Source of the DNA: Sorghum bicolor | Taxonomy: Eukaryota > Streptophyta > Magnoliopsida > Poales > Poaceae | NCBI RefSeq assembly: GCF_000003195.3 | Contig: NC_012870.2 | Span: 11,028,501-11,092,500 of the forward strand | Reading direction: 5' to 3' | DNA: 64,000 nt | Shown here: piece by piece, positions 34,901 through 45,597 of the stretch | Numbering within the stretch: the stretch's first letter is position 1 | Layout of the letters: the number at the start of each line of letters is the position of its first letter | The notes under the pieces: model-generated | What the model was told of the DNA's origin: nothing | Seen by the model: the letters and a program-made list of their open reading frames with translations, nothing else | Database searches by the model: none | Position numbers and translations under genes: made by a program

Positions 34901-35971
34901 CTAGTCTCTCTGCTGCTCTAGAGATTTCTTGGCCCCAAACTAGCGCCCCGGTGTCTGGGTCCACGCTTCCCCCATGACCGTAGAACCAATGCTTGGAGCG
35001 CTCGCTCCAATTCTTTGCTATTGTCTCGGGTGTGACCCCCCTAGCAAGCATCTCCGGTTCCATTCGGTCCCACTTGGGAACAGCACTCTTATAACCACTT
35101 GATCCAATATGATGGTGGTATGTCTTTTTACTTGCATTCTTTTTGTTTCTAATGGCTCGTTCCTCGTCCTTTTCTGATGTTTTGTACTGCACAAAGTCAT
35201 CCCAGAAGGCCCTCAGCTTTACATATTGCTTGAGGTTGAAATTTGAAGTCTTGTTTTTCTTGACATATTTATTGTACAAAGTCTTCTTACAATTCTGGAA
35301 GAGTACTGCCATCTTCTTCATAGTCCAGTCATAAATTCGCACCTTCAACTCTTCATCGTTGGTGTCGATGGTGAAAACGTCTGTGACGGCTTTCCAAACT
35401 AACTCCTTGTCACGAGCAGAGACAAAACTGATCTCAGGAGCACCTCGCTTCTCTCTCCATTCACGAGCACTGATCGGTATTTGATCTCTCACAAGATATC
35501 CACAGTGACTAACATATTTATTTGCATGTTCACCAAGTGGTCTGCCTGTAGCTATCTCAAACTCAGAGATTACATAGCGGCCCTCCAACGGTTTCTTTGG
35601 CCCTCGTGGAGATACGCTTCTCCCTGTAGAGGTCGATCCAGAAGGCTACACGTAGATATAGAAACAAAAATACTAAATTAATAACCAAGTAAGTCTAAAA
35701 CCTAATGTAAGAGATGCATTAATTATATATATTTACATTTACATACCTCGCCAGTATTTTCTTCTTGTTGCACGACAAGTTGTTGCTCAGGGGCATTGTC
35801 CTCTTGTTGCTCAGGGGCATTGCCCTCTTGTTGCTCAGTAGGATTGCCTTGCATGATCTCGTGGTAATCAACAAAGTACTGACTACCGTCGTCGATTATA
35901 TTTTGAATGGCATCTTCCATATAATCAGGATCATCATGAGCACGGTCAGCCATTTCTATGTCTGCATCCAT
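31909..35971 (-). pseudogene. CACTA accessory gene: Pro-rich protein with C-terminal ULP1-like (C48) protease domain, broken
   Basis: I can build eight exons with GT-AG introns: 35747-35971, 34180-35645, 33008-34087, 32732-32915, 32517-32627, 32360-32432, 32165-32263, 31909-32076. Exon 1 starts M-D-A-D-I-E-M-A and repeats E-Q-Q-E-G/D-N-A-P. Exon 2 is the En/Spm accessory-protein region (R-Y-V-I-S-E-F, W-D-R-M-E-P-E, W-F-Y-G-H-G-G) with a coiled-coil-like tail. Exon 3 opens with a long P-P-P-P-R-S-P tract and turns lysine-rich. Exons 4-8 carry a ULP1-type cysteine protease: catalytic His in F-H at the start of exon 5, Asp in L-I-I-F-D-S-M, Cys in N-N-L-C-A-Y-Y-V-C of exon 7. Breaks: TAG after V-D-P near 33256, TAG directly after the catalytic His, TGA early in exon 6, and a probable frameshift in the A-run of exon 4 near 32763. 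Such proteases cleave SUMO-like conjugates; its role in CACTA biology is not established. Confidence 0.75.
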
Positions 35972-35989
35972 ACATATATATATTCTATA

Positions 35990-37010
35990 TAAGATAAGAA
36001 ATACAATAGAATAATATACTAAAAAAATAATACTAACAATAACACTAGAATTCATAATATACTAAAACACTAGAATTCATAATATACTAGGATAATATAT
36101 AAAAAAATAATACTAACAATAACACTAGAATTCATAATATACTAAAACACTAGAATTCATAATATACTAGAATAATATACTAAACAAATAATACTAGAAT
36201 AACAGTACAAACAATAATATATATACAAAACACTAGAATTAATAATATACTGGAATAATATACTAAAAATAATAGAATAATAGTACAAACAATAAAATAT
36301 ACAAAACACTAGAATTACTAATATACTAGAATAATAAACTAAAAACAATAGAATAATAGTACAAACCCTACAATATACAAAACACTAGAATTAATAATAT
36401 ACTGGAATAATATACTAAAAAATAATACTAACAATAACACTAGAATTCATAATATACCAAAACACTAGAATTCATAATATACTAAACAAATAATACTAGA
36501 ATAACAGTACAAACAATAATATATATACAAAACACTAGAATTAATAATATACTAAAAATAATAGAATAATAGTACAAACAATAAAATATACAAAACACTA
36601 GAATTACTAATATACTAGAATAATAAACTAAAAACAATAGAATAATAGTACAAACCCTAAAATATACAAAACACTAGAATTAATAATATACTGGAATAAT
36701 ATACTAAAAAATAATACTAACAATAACACTAGAATTCATAATATACCAAAACACTAGAATTCATAATATACTAGAATAATATACTAAACAAATAATACTA
36801 GAATAACAGTACAAACAATAATATATATACAAAACACTAGAATTAATAATATACTAGAATAATATACTAAAAATAATAGAATAATAGGACAAACAATAAA
36901 ATATACAAAACACTAGAATTACTAATATACTAGAATAATAAACTAAAAACAATAGAATAATAGTACAAACCCTAAAATATACAAAACACTAGATTTATTA
37001 TATACATTTA
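35990..37010. repeat. AT-rich higher-order tandem array in the leader/intron of the protease gene
   Basis: Short units (ACACTAGAATTxATAATATAC and ATAATAGTACAAACAATAA) are arranged in a larger block that repeats: the marker CAAACCCTA starts at 36362, 36651 and 36966, giving periods of 289 and 315 bp. The array lies just upstream of the first coding exon of the minus-strand protease gene, so it is probably intronic or leader sequence. The translations over it are low-complexity only. Confidence 0.8.
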
Positions 37011-37084
37011 TTATATATATACATATATATATATACATTTATTATATATATATATCATAACAATTCATTCATTTTGCAGATTAT

Positions 37085-37390
37085 TTATAGCCGAAGTTTG
37101 ATTGATCTACATAGGAGCGAGGAGATCGACGACGGCCGGATCGAAGTACTTGAGATCGTGGAGAAGTTGTGGCCCGCGCGCGCGCTCTAGCTGGTGGCGG
37201 CGTTGGCGGAGACGGTCGCGGCGGCGGCGTTGGCGGAGGGCCGCGGCGGCGCTGGTGGAGGGTCACGACGGCGCTGGTGGAGACTGTCGCGGCGGCGAGG
37301 GATCCGAAACGACGGCGGCGAAGATGAACCCGGCGGCGCTGCAGACGAAGATGAACTGCCGGATCCAGGGCTCCTACGCACATATATAGG
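37085..37390 (-). other. GC-rich segment, probable untranslated first exon of the protease gene
   Basis: A GCC-rich island stands in AT-rich DNA directly downstream (in minus-strand terms) of the promoter-like palindromes at 37393-37515 and upstream of the AT-rich array. Frames through it are repetitive (Arg, Pro, Ala) and open on both strands. Its place parallels the leader exon near 44610-44740 before the GRF gene. The leader role is inferred. Confidence 0.4.
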
Positions 37391-37392
37391 GG

Positions 37393-37515
37393 CGGACCCT
37401 TTAGCACCGGTTCCAGCCACGGACCGGTGCTAAAGGATACAGCGCGCGCTAGGGCGGGCTTCTGAAATTTTCAGGACCCTTTAGCACCGGTTTCCACTAT
37501 GGGCCGGTTCTAAAG
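37393..37515. promoter_or_regulatory. Internal copy of the CACTA sub-terminal palindromes, likely promoter cassette
   Basis: Two inverted pairs, CCTTTAGCACCGGTTCC with GGACCGGTGCTAAAGG and CCTTTAGCACCGGTTTCC with GGGCCGGTTCTAAAGG, repeat the motif of the element's ends inside it. Read on the minus strand they lie before a GC-rich leader and the protease gene, just as the right-end repeats lie before the GRF gene. Confidence 0.5.
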
Positions 37516-37904
37516 GCCCTGCTTTTTAGTTTAGGGTTTTTCAATTGTTTATACATACAGTTTATATTATAAATTGTATAGTAAATTAAATTTTTTGCAT
37601 AATATTTTTTAAACAGTGACATATATTGTAATTTGTTTTAATGTACACATGAAAAATTTTAAACTTAAATATATTATTGTATTTTTATAATTTGTAATGA
37701 TTTTGTAAGAAATATTTAGTATTTTGTTAATGCAAAAATATATTATTCCAATAAATTTACAAAAACTATATCCAATCAACTGGAAATTTATTTTCACATC
37801 ATATTGACGTAAAACTTTTTATTTTTGTTATTTATTACTAGGAATGCTAGTTGGGTATAGTTTTCATCAAATAAAAAATCATATAAAAATATATATCTTG
37901 ATGA

Positions 37905-38220
37905 ACACACCCTTTGACCGAACCCTAGATTGTCCCAAATGGAAAAGTCATGAATACAAAGTTTGCTACGCTCATCAAGTTCTACATTTTGTCTAATGGT
38001 CAACTTTTCATTTGGAAAAGTTTGAACCACTCAATTTTGAATTTTCATAGAACTCATAGCCACGCAGCCGTTTCGGAACCCTAGATGGTCTTGAATGGAA
38101 AAGTCATGAATACCAATATTGTTCCACTCATCAAAATCTACATTTAATATATAGACCAATTTTGCATTTGACAAAGTTTTGGAAAGGTGTAGTTGAAAAT
38201 CCACAATTGACACATATAGT
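37905..38220. repeat. Direct repeat, 316-bp unit, first copy
   Basis: Matches 38584-38899 at a constant offset of 679 bp, starting with ACACACCCTTTGACCGAACC and ending CACATATAGT, with few differences. The spacer also holds diverged versions of the same phrases (AAATGGAAAAGT, TTTGACCAAGTTTGACC), so the whole 37.9-39.0 kb block is a decayed tandem array downstream of the transposase gene. Confidence 0.85.
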
Positions 38221-38583
38221 TTCATTTAGTTTGTATGAGATTCAAGAATTGGTGGGTATTGTTAACTTAGACTTTCTCAAATGAAAAAGTTGTGTATATA
38301 AAAAGTTTAGATATTGATGATATCTAACAACTTGGTATTCAAAATTTTTTCATTTGAAGTAATTTAGTTTGTCATTTGACCAAGTTTGACCAAAACCCGT
38401 CTTGGATTTTGAACAAATGTGCTTAGGATTGGCTCAAATTTATCCAAATGGAAAAATAGACAATATATAAAATGTAGATCTTGATGATCTCTAACAACTT
38501 TGTATTCAAACTTTTTTCATTTGAAGTCATCAAATGGGCCATTTGACCAAGTTTGACCAAAGTCAAAGCATTGGTTTTTACAA

Positions 38584-38899
38584 ACACACCCTTTGACCGA
38601 ACCCTAGATTGTCCCAAATGGAAAAGTCATGAATACAAAGTTTGCTACACTCATTAAGTTCTACATTTTTTCTAATGGTCAACTTTTCATTTGGAAAAGT
38701 TTGAACCACTGAATTTTGAATTTTCATATAACTCATAGCCACGCAGCGGTTTCAGAACCCTAGATGGTCTCGAATGGAAAAGTCATGAATACCAATATTG
38801 TTCCACTCATCAAAATCTACATTTCATATATAGACCATTTTTGCATTTGACAAAGTTTTGGGAAGATGTAGTTGAAAATCCACAATTGACACATATAGT
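38584..38899. repeat. Direct repeat, 316-bp unit, second copy
   Basis: Second copy of 37905-38220. Minor changes include CACGCAGCGGTTTC for CACGCAGCCGTTTC. Confidence 0.85.
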
Positions 38900-41800
38900 C
38901 ATGACAATTTTTGCATTTGATGATCTCTAACAATTGGAAAAGTCATGAATACAAAGTCATGAAAACAAAGTTTGTTACACACATCAAAATTCACAATTCT
39001 CAAATATAGTTTCATACAAAGTCAAGCCGACACAACAGTGAACTTCTTCTTGACGTATGACCCTTGGTTATGATCCTGCCGTAACCATGGAGTATCCTCA
39101 TTGTTTAACAGAATGCTTGGGTCTTTGTTGACTATGAAGGGCGGAATTCGATCATCCCTTTCGTAATCGCCTGACATGTCTGACTTGTCCTCAATTCCGA
39201 TAATGTTTCTTTTCCCAGAAAGGACAATGTGACGCTTTGGCTCATTGATGATTGAGTGGTCATCATTTTTTCCTCTCTTTGGTTTCGTAGACATATCTTT
39301 GACATAGAACACCTGACTCACATCTGCAGCAAGGACGAATGGTTCGTCTTTGAACCCACTATTGTTAAGGTCCACGGTTGTCATCCCATACTCCTTGTCG
39401 ACTGTTACCCCACCTCCGGTCATCTTCACCCATTGGCACCGGAACAAAGGAACTTTAAAATTAGCTGCATAGACTAGTTCCCATATGTCTCCTATGCGTC
39501 CATAATATGTTTGTCTGTTCCCATTTGGATCCGTGGCATCCACGCGTACACCACTATTTTGGTTGGTGCTCCTTTTATCTTGGCCAACTGTGTAAAATGT
39601 GTTACCATTTATCTCGTACCCTTTGTATGTGAGGACATGCCATGATGGTTGCCTGGCCAACAAATAAAGCTGCTCATCAATGTTTTCATCACCTTGACAT
39701 TTTTTGCGCAACCAATCGCCAAAAGTTTCCATGTGCTGACGCATTATCCAAGCTTCATTCTTCCCGGGCCACTAGGACCGTAGGAAATCTTTGTGTACCT
39801 CAACATATGGTTCCACCAATGAGGAGTTCTGGAGAACTGTGTAGTGTGCTTTATTGAAGTAATCGTCTCCCGTACCAATATATGTTTTCTTCCCAAGTGT
39901 TCCCTTTCCGCTGAGTCTGCCCTCGTGTCGAGATTCAGGAATGCCAATTGGGTCAAGGTCTGGAATAAAGTCAACACAGAACTCTATGACCTCCTCTGTT
40001 CCGTAGCCCTTGGCAATGCTTCCTTCTGGCCGGGAACGACTATGGACATATTTCTTTAGGACACCCATGAATCTCTCGAAGGGGAACATGTTGTGTAGGA
40101 AGACAGGACCGAGAATACGAATCTCTTTGACCAGATGAACTAGGAGGTGTGTCATGATATCGAAGAAGGATGGAGGGAACACCAACTCAAAGCTGACGAG
40201 ACATTGAACGACATCATTCTGCAGAGTAGCTAGTTGCTCTGGATTGATTGCCTTCTGAGAAATTGCATTGAGGAATGCTCATAGCTTTACGGTGGCTAGA
40301 CGTACGTGTGGAGGTAGAATTCCTCTTAAAACGACCGGCAGCAATTGCGTCATTAGAACGTGACAGTCATGAGACTTCAAGTTCAGGAATTTCTTCTCTG
40401 GCACATTAATTATTCCCTTGATATTGGAGGAGAATCCAGATGGGACCTTGATGCTGCTAAGACATTCAACCAAGCTTTCCTTCTCTTCTTTGCTCAGAGT
40501 GTAGCTAGCAGGGCTTAATTAATGACGTCCATCATCTGTCTTTTCTGGATGCAGGTTGTCTCGTTCTTTTATGCGCTGCAAGTCTTGCCGTGCTTCAAGT
40601 GAATCCTTAGACTTCCCGTAGACACCCATGAATCCGAGCAAGTTCAAACAAAGATTCTTTGTCAGGTGCATCACGTCGATCGCGTTGCGGACCTCTAGGA
40701 CATTCCAGTAAGGTAGCTCCCAAAATATAGATTTCTTCTTCCACATGGGTATGTGTCCCTTAGCATCCTTGGGAATAGGTTTGCTGCCTCGTCCCTTTCC
40801 AAATACCACTTTTATATCCTTGACCATTTCGAGTACATCATCCCCGGTTCGATTGAGAGGTTTGGTCCGGTGGTCTGCCTTGCCTTTAAAATGCTTGCCT
40901 TTCTTTCGTACTGGGTGGTTCACAGGAAGAAACTGACGGGGCCAAGGTACACGACCTTTTGACATTTTTTCAAAAATACACAGTCAAGGTCTTCATAATA
41001 ATGTGTGCATGCATTATATCCCTTGTTTGACTGGCCTGAAAGATTACTCAGAGCTGGCCAATCATTGATTGTTACAAACAGCAATGCTCGCAGGTCAAAG
41101 TGCTCTTGTTTGTACTCATCCCACACGCGAACTCCTGGTTTGCTCCATAAAAGTTGAAGTTCCTCAACTAATGGCCTTAGGTAGACATCTATGTCATTGC
41201 CAGGTTGCTTCGGTCCTTGGATAAGCACCGGCATCATAATAAACTTCCGCTTCATGCATAGCCGTGGAGGAAGGTTGTAGATACATAGAGTAACTGGCCA
41301 AGTGTTGTGACTACTGCTCTGCTCACCGAAAGGATTCATACCATCTGTACTTAAGGCGAACCGCAAGTTTCTAGCATCATCTGCAAAATCTAGAAATTCT
41401 CTGTCTATCGCTCTCCACTGGGATCCATCGGCAGGGTGTCTCAGCATATTGTCTATCTTACGGTCTTCTTTATGCCACCGCAACAACTTTGCATTGTCCT
41501 TATTTCTGAACAGACGTTTTAATCGTGGTATTATAGAAGCATACCACATAACCATGGCAGGAATTTTCTTCCTATGACGTTCTTCACCCTCAACATTGCC
41601 AGGATCATCTCGCCTAATCTTATACCGTGATGCCTTACATACTGGACATGCATCCAAATTCTCGTATTCCTCCCCACGGTAGAGGATGCAGTCATTAGGA
41701 CATGCGTGTATCTTCTGGATTTCTAATCCCAAAGGACAGACAACCTGTTTTGCTTCATACGTAGTGGTGGGCAATTCGTTGCCTTTCGGAAGCATCTTTT

Positions 41801-42241
41801 TTATGATCTTCAATAACTGCCCAAATGCCTTGTCAGATGTACCATTCTTTGCCTTCCATTGCAGCAATTCTCGTGTGGTACCCAGCTTTTTTTGCCCCTC
41901 TTCAGCGGTGGGATATAGCGATTTCCTGTGGTCCTCTAGCATGCGCTCGAACTTGGCTTTCTCTTTATCACTTTCACATTCTCTTTGTGCATCACGGATG
42001 GCATCACCAAAAGCATCATCGCCCCAATCATCTTCTGCCGCCACCTCTTCTTCATTATCTCCCCCCATTGCAACATCATTGAAGCCACCGTACTGAGCAA
42101 TAATATTGGCATGGTCCAATTCTTTTTCTTCTTCTTCACCTTCATCCATTATAATCCCGCTTTCTCCATGTTTGGTCCAACAAATATAGTTTGGTACGAA
42201 ACCAGACTTTAATAAGTGTGAATGAAGAGTTCTTGAGTTAG

Positions 42242-42246
42242 AATAT
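42242..42246. repeat. Left TSD (AATAT) of the solo LTR
   Basis: AATAT at 42242-42246 is repeated at 43500-43504, directly after the LTR. Confidence 0.85.
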
Positions 42247-43499
42247 TGTTGGGTATTTTAAACGCAAACAGAAAAATCCGCAAGCGCACGGATACCGATG
42301 TAGCCTTCACCCGGGAGTATTCCAGAGTATCGATTTTCCACAGAGAACGTGAGTGTACTAATTAAGATCCAAGATCGCCCAAGGATAACTATATGAATAT
42401 TTTCGGTGGGAAGAGAGGAAGTTTCCTAAGAGTTCTATAATTGATCTAAGAATCAAGAATTACTTCAAGATTATCTATATCGGGACATCAGAGCACTAAC
42501 CACAGAAAGAGATGAGAAGGGGGCTAGGAAGGTCTGACTACGGTCCTACAAACACCGATCCGAACGAGGTGGAATACGTCGACCGTTAGGGCTGTCACTA
42601 CCCTAAGGCTACCACAACAATCCGCAGGATTGGGTGCAATTCCAGATAATTGCAAGACTAAACACCACGTCTAATCTATTAATTACTACTCTAGCGTTAT
42701 AAAGACTAGAGCACTTGATGCAAGCGGGAATCCAATAAATAACTTGAATGTAAATAAAAGTAATTAAAGAACTCAGGAATTATGAATTGAAGAACCTGGA
42801 GAACGATGAAGAACGAACCAGTTGCTGCAAAAGTATAATGTTGAGGAAGATCCGACAGATCCGGCTCCTCCTCCGCTCTCCTCTTCTCTCTTCCTATTTT
42901 CTAGATTACAACTAGAACTAACTAGAACTAGAACTAGAGGAACTAGAACTAGATGAACTAGAGGTAGAACTAGAAGAACTAGAGGGATCCTCTCTACTTG
43001 GATGAAGAATTGAAACCCTAGCTTTGATTCTGTAGAAGAGGTATGATCTCCAAGGGCCAGGGGGGTCTGGTTTTATAGTCCCTTCAAGTGAATCTGGGCC
43101 GTCGGATCAAACCGACATTAATCGTGTGGTTTTCTTTGAAGTATTAGGTCGGTGGAGCGTTGTCCCGAAAGAGAGTCCTGATTGGACTCTGGCTGAGGGC
43201 GGGCGCCCTCAGGACTAGGGCGGGCGCCTTGACCCTGAGGCCTCTCGTCTTCCGCTTCGGTCCCGTGGCTTCTGGAGTCTTCTAGATGATAGAAAATTGC
43301 GCGGCACGTTAATATCTCTATATAAACCCGACGTGTGGGCCTTTCTTCCATAATTCCTGATAACCCCCTGCAGAAATAGACAAACACCAAAACTTGTGGA
43401 ATTTTGTCAGATAAAACCCTAAGTCTAGGTGTTGGTTGCATTTGGATCCTTTTCTATGATTAGTTGATGGTTAATTGTGAGCATTAAGGACCGTCAATA
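42247..43499 (-). mobile_element. Solo LTR of the 8111-15762 retrotransposon family
   Basis: It aligns end to end with the LTRs at 8111-9387 and 14484-15762, from TGTTGGGTATTTTAAACGC to GGACCGTCAATA (the final CA changed to TA). It lacks any internal region and has a 5-bp TSD AATAT, the usual product of LTR-LTR recombination. It is more diverged than the paired LTRs, with a shortened ACTAGA array and a rewritten GC-rich stretch at 43150-43255. It lies in the transposase gene. Confidence 0.92.
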
Positions 43500-43504
43500 A
43501 ATAT
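43500..43504. repeat. Right TSD (AATAT) of the solo LTR
   Basis: Matches 42242-42246 exactly. Confidence 0.85.
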
Positions 43505-43745
43505 TCAGTCAAATTCTTGCACACGGCACATGGACAGCACATGAAACCGTCCCTCTTATTTGACTCGGCCACACTTAAGAAATAGTGCACGCCATTAATG
43601 AACTCTTCGGAGCGCCGATCGGCATTATACATCCAATTACGTGTTACCATCTGCATTAAATATAACATATATATTATGAAAACCATGCACATATATAGTT
43701 TCTCATCTTATTGCACAACATGTCTAAGATACATAGTTGATTAAT

Positions 43746-44268
43746 TTAGAAAAGCTTGGCTACAACAAATACAATTGCAACTAGCAATAAAAAAACCAAA
43801 ACTAAAATGCACTTAAGCAACATAATTAGTTCGCGTCCGATCCCAACTATAATAGATAGATCATTCGCTTGATCAACATCATTAAACTCCTTTCGTCGGC
43901 TCACTGCCTCACCACCTTCAGCCTCAACCACCTGTGCAAAAGATTTCTTAATGTGTTCAATGTATTCTTCCTCCCAGTACCAACCTGTACATCCGTCGGT
44001 ACCGTCCCACTGAAATTAAAAGAGAGAATCAAAAGTTTAATTAATATCTTTTAAAAAAATATGCACATATATAAGCAAATGTCTGGAAATAACTCACATT
44101 ACGATCTGGACACTTGTAGAATATACGACCCTTGTTTACTCCCTCTTTCGACACTTTGTACTCCATCAAAATCTTCTGCCCACACTTGCCACAAGTAATG
44201 AGAGGGAGTTCCGGACGGTATCGCTTTTGAACCCGTTGAGAGACCGAAGACCCGGTCACGGTTGCCAT
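43746..44268 (-). CDS. GRF-type zinc-finger protein with C-terminal membrane segment, 144 aa, two exons
   Basis: Exons 44098-44268 and 43746-44009 are joined by a GT-AG intron (donor GTGAGT, acceptor TTTCAG) in phase 0. Exon 1 gives M-A-T-V-T-G-S-S and then C-G-K-C-G, G-R-I-F-Y-K-C-P-D-R-N. Exon 2 begins W-D-G-T-D-G-C-T-G-W-Y-W-E-E-E-Y. The Cys pattern plus G-R-x-F-Y-x-C matches the GRF zinc finger, a single-strand nucleic-acid-binding fold. The last 28 residues are a hydrophobic helix (I-M-L-L-K-C-I-L-V-L-V-F-L-L-L-V-A-I-V), so the protein may be membrane-anchored. The frame is intact. Similar short GRF-plus-helix proteins are common in grass genomes and often repeat-linked; this one could be a captured host gene or an element gene. 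It stands just upstream of the transposase start. Confidence 0.75.
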
Positions 44269-44610
44269 CTACTATCCATACTCAATTTTTAAACAATTAT
44301 AAATTCCACATTTACTAGTAAACATATATGAAACAATGGACATTATATGTAGTAATAAAAATAAATCAAGTGATATTAACAAACTAATTAATTTAAATTA
44401 TCCTACTTTCTAGGATCATAAAAAGATACTATAATTCATTCTTGCAAACTACATTAATACTAGGTCAACCATGAAATATGATATATATATATATATGGAT
44501 ACTAATTCATGTGAATGATTCAAAATAACAACGTGGATTTGAGCTAAAAATAATAGGAACATCACAAGCCAAAAACAACATGAAAAAGACAAGAAAGACA
44601 AAAGTTAGTC
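44269..44610 (-). other. Probable leader intron of the GRF gene
   Basis: AT-rich DNA between the CT-rich leader at 44610-44740 and the ATG at 44268. Read on the minus strand it starts near GGAG-GTGACT and ends GATAGTAG just before ATGGCAACC, giving plausible GT and AG borders. Confidence 0.45.
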
Positions 44611-44760
44611 ACCTCCAAACATGAAGAAACGATGACGGAGTCGAAGAAGATCAACAATGGGCGTCGGAGATGAAGAACAAATGAGGAAGAAGAAGCTCCA
44701 AGAACAACAATGGTGAATGGTGCTATCGGTTTCAAATGGGCAGAGAGGAGGAGTGATCCG

Positions 44761-45000
44761 GCCTATAAACCGGACCTTTAGAACCGGTTCAGAAACAAAA
44801 CCGGTGCTAAAGGGTCACCCTTTAGCACCGGTTTGTAACACAAACCGGTGCTAAAGGCTTTGCCTCGGCCCGTGGCCCGGTTGGTAACACGAACCGGTGC
44901 TAAAGGGTCTCTGCCCCGACAGCACCTGTCAGTAGCCGTTGGGCATGACCCTTTAGCACCGGTTCGTGTTACGAACCGGTTTTAAAGGGGTCTTTAACCC
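44761..45000. repeat. Right sub-terminal CACTA repeats
   Basis: At least four inverted pairs of CCTTTAGCACCGGTT/AACCGGTGCTAAAGG lie within 240 bp, including a long palindrome around 44812-44856. This is the same motif as at 31497-31615 and 37393-37515. Confidence 0.85.
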
Positions 45001-45068
45001 CGGGCCGCAAAAAGACCGAGATTTTTGGCCATTTTGGACATCGACCAATGCCTCATTCTGTAGTAGTG

Positions 45069-45071
45069 AGA
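45069..45071. repeat. Right TSD (AGA) of the large CACTA element
   Basis: Matches 31413-31415. Confidence 0.75.
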
Positions 45072-45265
45072 TACGTACTACTATATTTTATCATAAATCA
45101 TGGGTGAAACAGATAATTTAAAAGAAGGTTCGGAAAACGGTGGACGATTATCAGTTTATCAGTCTGGGTCGTTGATGTTTACCACACTGCCTTCGATCAC
45201 TCTGCTGGGTCCGTTGAATGGATTCGGTCTGACGTGATGTGATGTTGGTGGCATGGGCCATGCAT

Positions 45266-45555
45266 GGCCTATTGTTTAGTTTTAAATTTTTTTACAAAAT
45301 AAACAACATAACATTTTTGTTTATATTTGACAGATAGTGTTCAATCATGGATGAACTGAGGTTAAAAGATTCATCTCGCAAATTAAAGGCAGACTGTGCA
45401 ATTAGTTATTTTTTTAATGTTCCATACATGTGGCAATCTTGCGCCACATGTATGCATTCATGGGCCTTATTTAATGTTCCATACATGTGGCGCAAGATTC
45501 GATGTGACAGAGAATCTAAAAAATTTTATAAGTTTTTTTGAACTAAATAAGACCT
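45266..45555. mobile_element. GGCCTTGTTTAG-type MITE with an internal duplication
   Basis: It runs from GGCCTATTGTTTAG to GAACTAAATAAGACC and has the family's interior (AAAAGATTCATCTCGCAAATTA, GATTCGATGTGACAG). The phrase TTTAATGTTCCATACATGTGGC appears twice (near 45413 and 45471), which makes it longer than the usual 243 bp. Confidence 0.7.
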
Positions 45556-45597
45556 ATGAATGCATGCATGCTCACGCATATACTCCTAGGCTTAGTT

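Larger units (their letters stand above)
39022..43650 (-). pseudogene. TNP2-type CACTA transposase, interrupted
   Basis: Reading on the minus strand from the ATG at 43650: a Transpos_assoc-like N-terminus (N-W-M-Y then C-C-P-C-x-x-C-K-N-L); the solo LTR 42247-43499; then in phase H-L-L-K-S-G-F-V-P-N-Y and W-T-K-H-G-E; the acidic linker from 42149; a zinc-type C-P-N-D-C to C-P-V-C-K motif; the tnp2 core with L-S-T-D-G-M-N-P-F and G-N-D-I-D-V-Y-L; a DUF4218-like block (F-F-D-I-M-T-H-L, P-F-E-R-F-M-G) and a DUF4216-like C-terminus (Y-Y-G-R-I, W-V-K-M-T). Breaks: a frameshift near 40945, stop codons near 40520, 40279 and 39772, plus the LTR. The intact protein would bind the ends and cut the element by a DDE mechanism. 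This copy cannot make full-length protein. Confidence 0.9.
31416..45068 (-). mobile_element. CACTA (En/Spm) transposon, 13.65 kb, decayed autonomous-type
   Basis: The right terminus, read on the minus strand, is CACTACTACAGAATGAGG, a standard CACTA end. The left end reads CACTGCAGAACG and then GGGCATTAG, which aligns with the right end if about three bases were lost. The 3-bp TSD AGA flanks both. Sub-terminal palindromes of CCTTTAGCACCGGTT type fill 31497-31615 and 44770-45000. Genes, all minus: GRF zinc-finger protein, TNP2-type transposase, and a Pro-rich/ULP1 protease protein. Both large genes carry stops or frameshifts and a solo LTR lies in the transposase, so it cannot supply its own transposase. 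Confidence 0.9.

Noticed and set aside
35990..37010. Repeat array resembling a CRISPR array
   Set aside because: Units are AT-rich, of variable length and without distinct spacers; the setting is a plant transposon and no cas genes exist.
37393..37515. Palindromes as the end of a separate nested CACTA element
   Set aside because: No CACTA-type terminus or 3-bp duplication was found at either side; kept as an internal cassette with that alternative stated.
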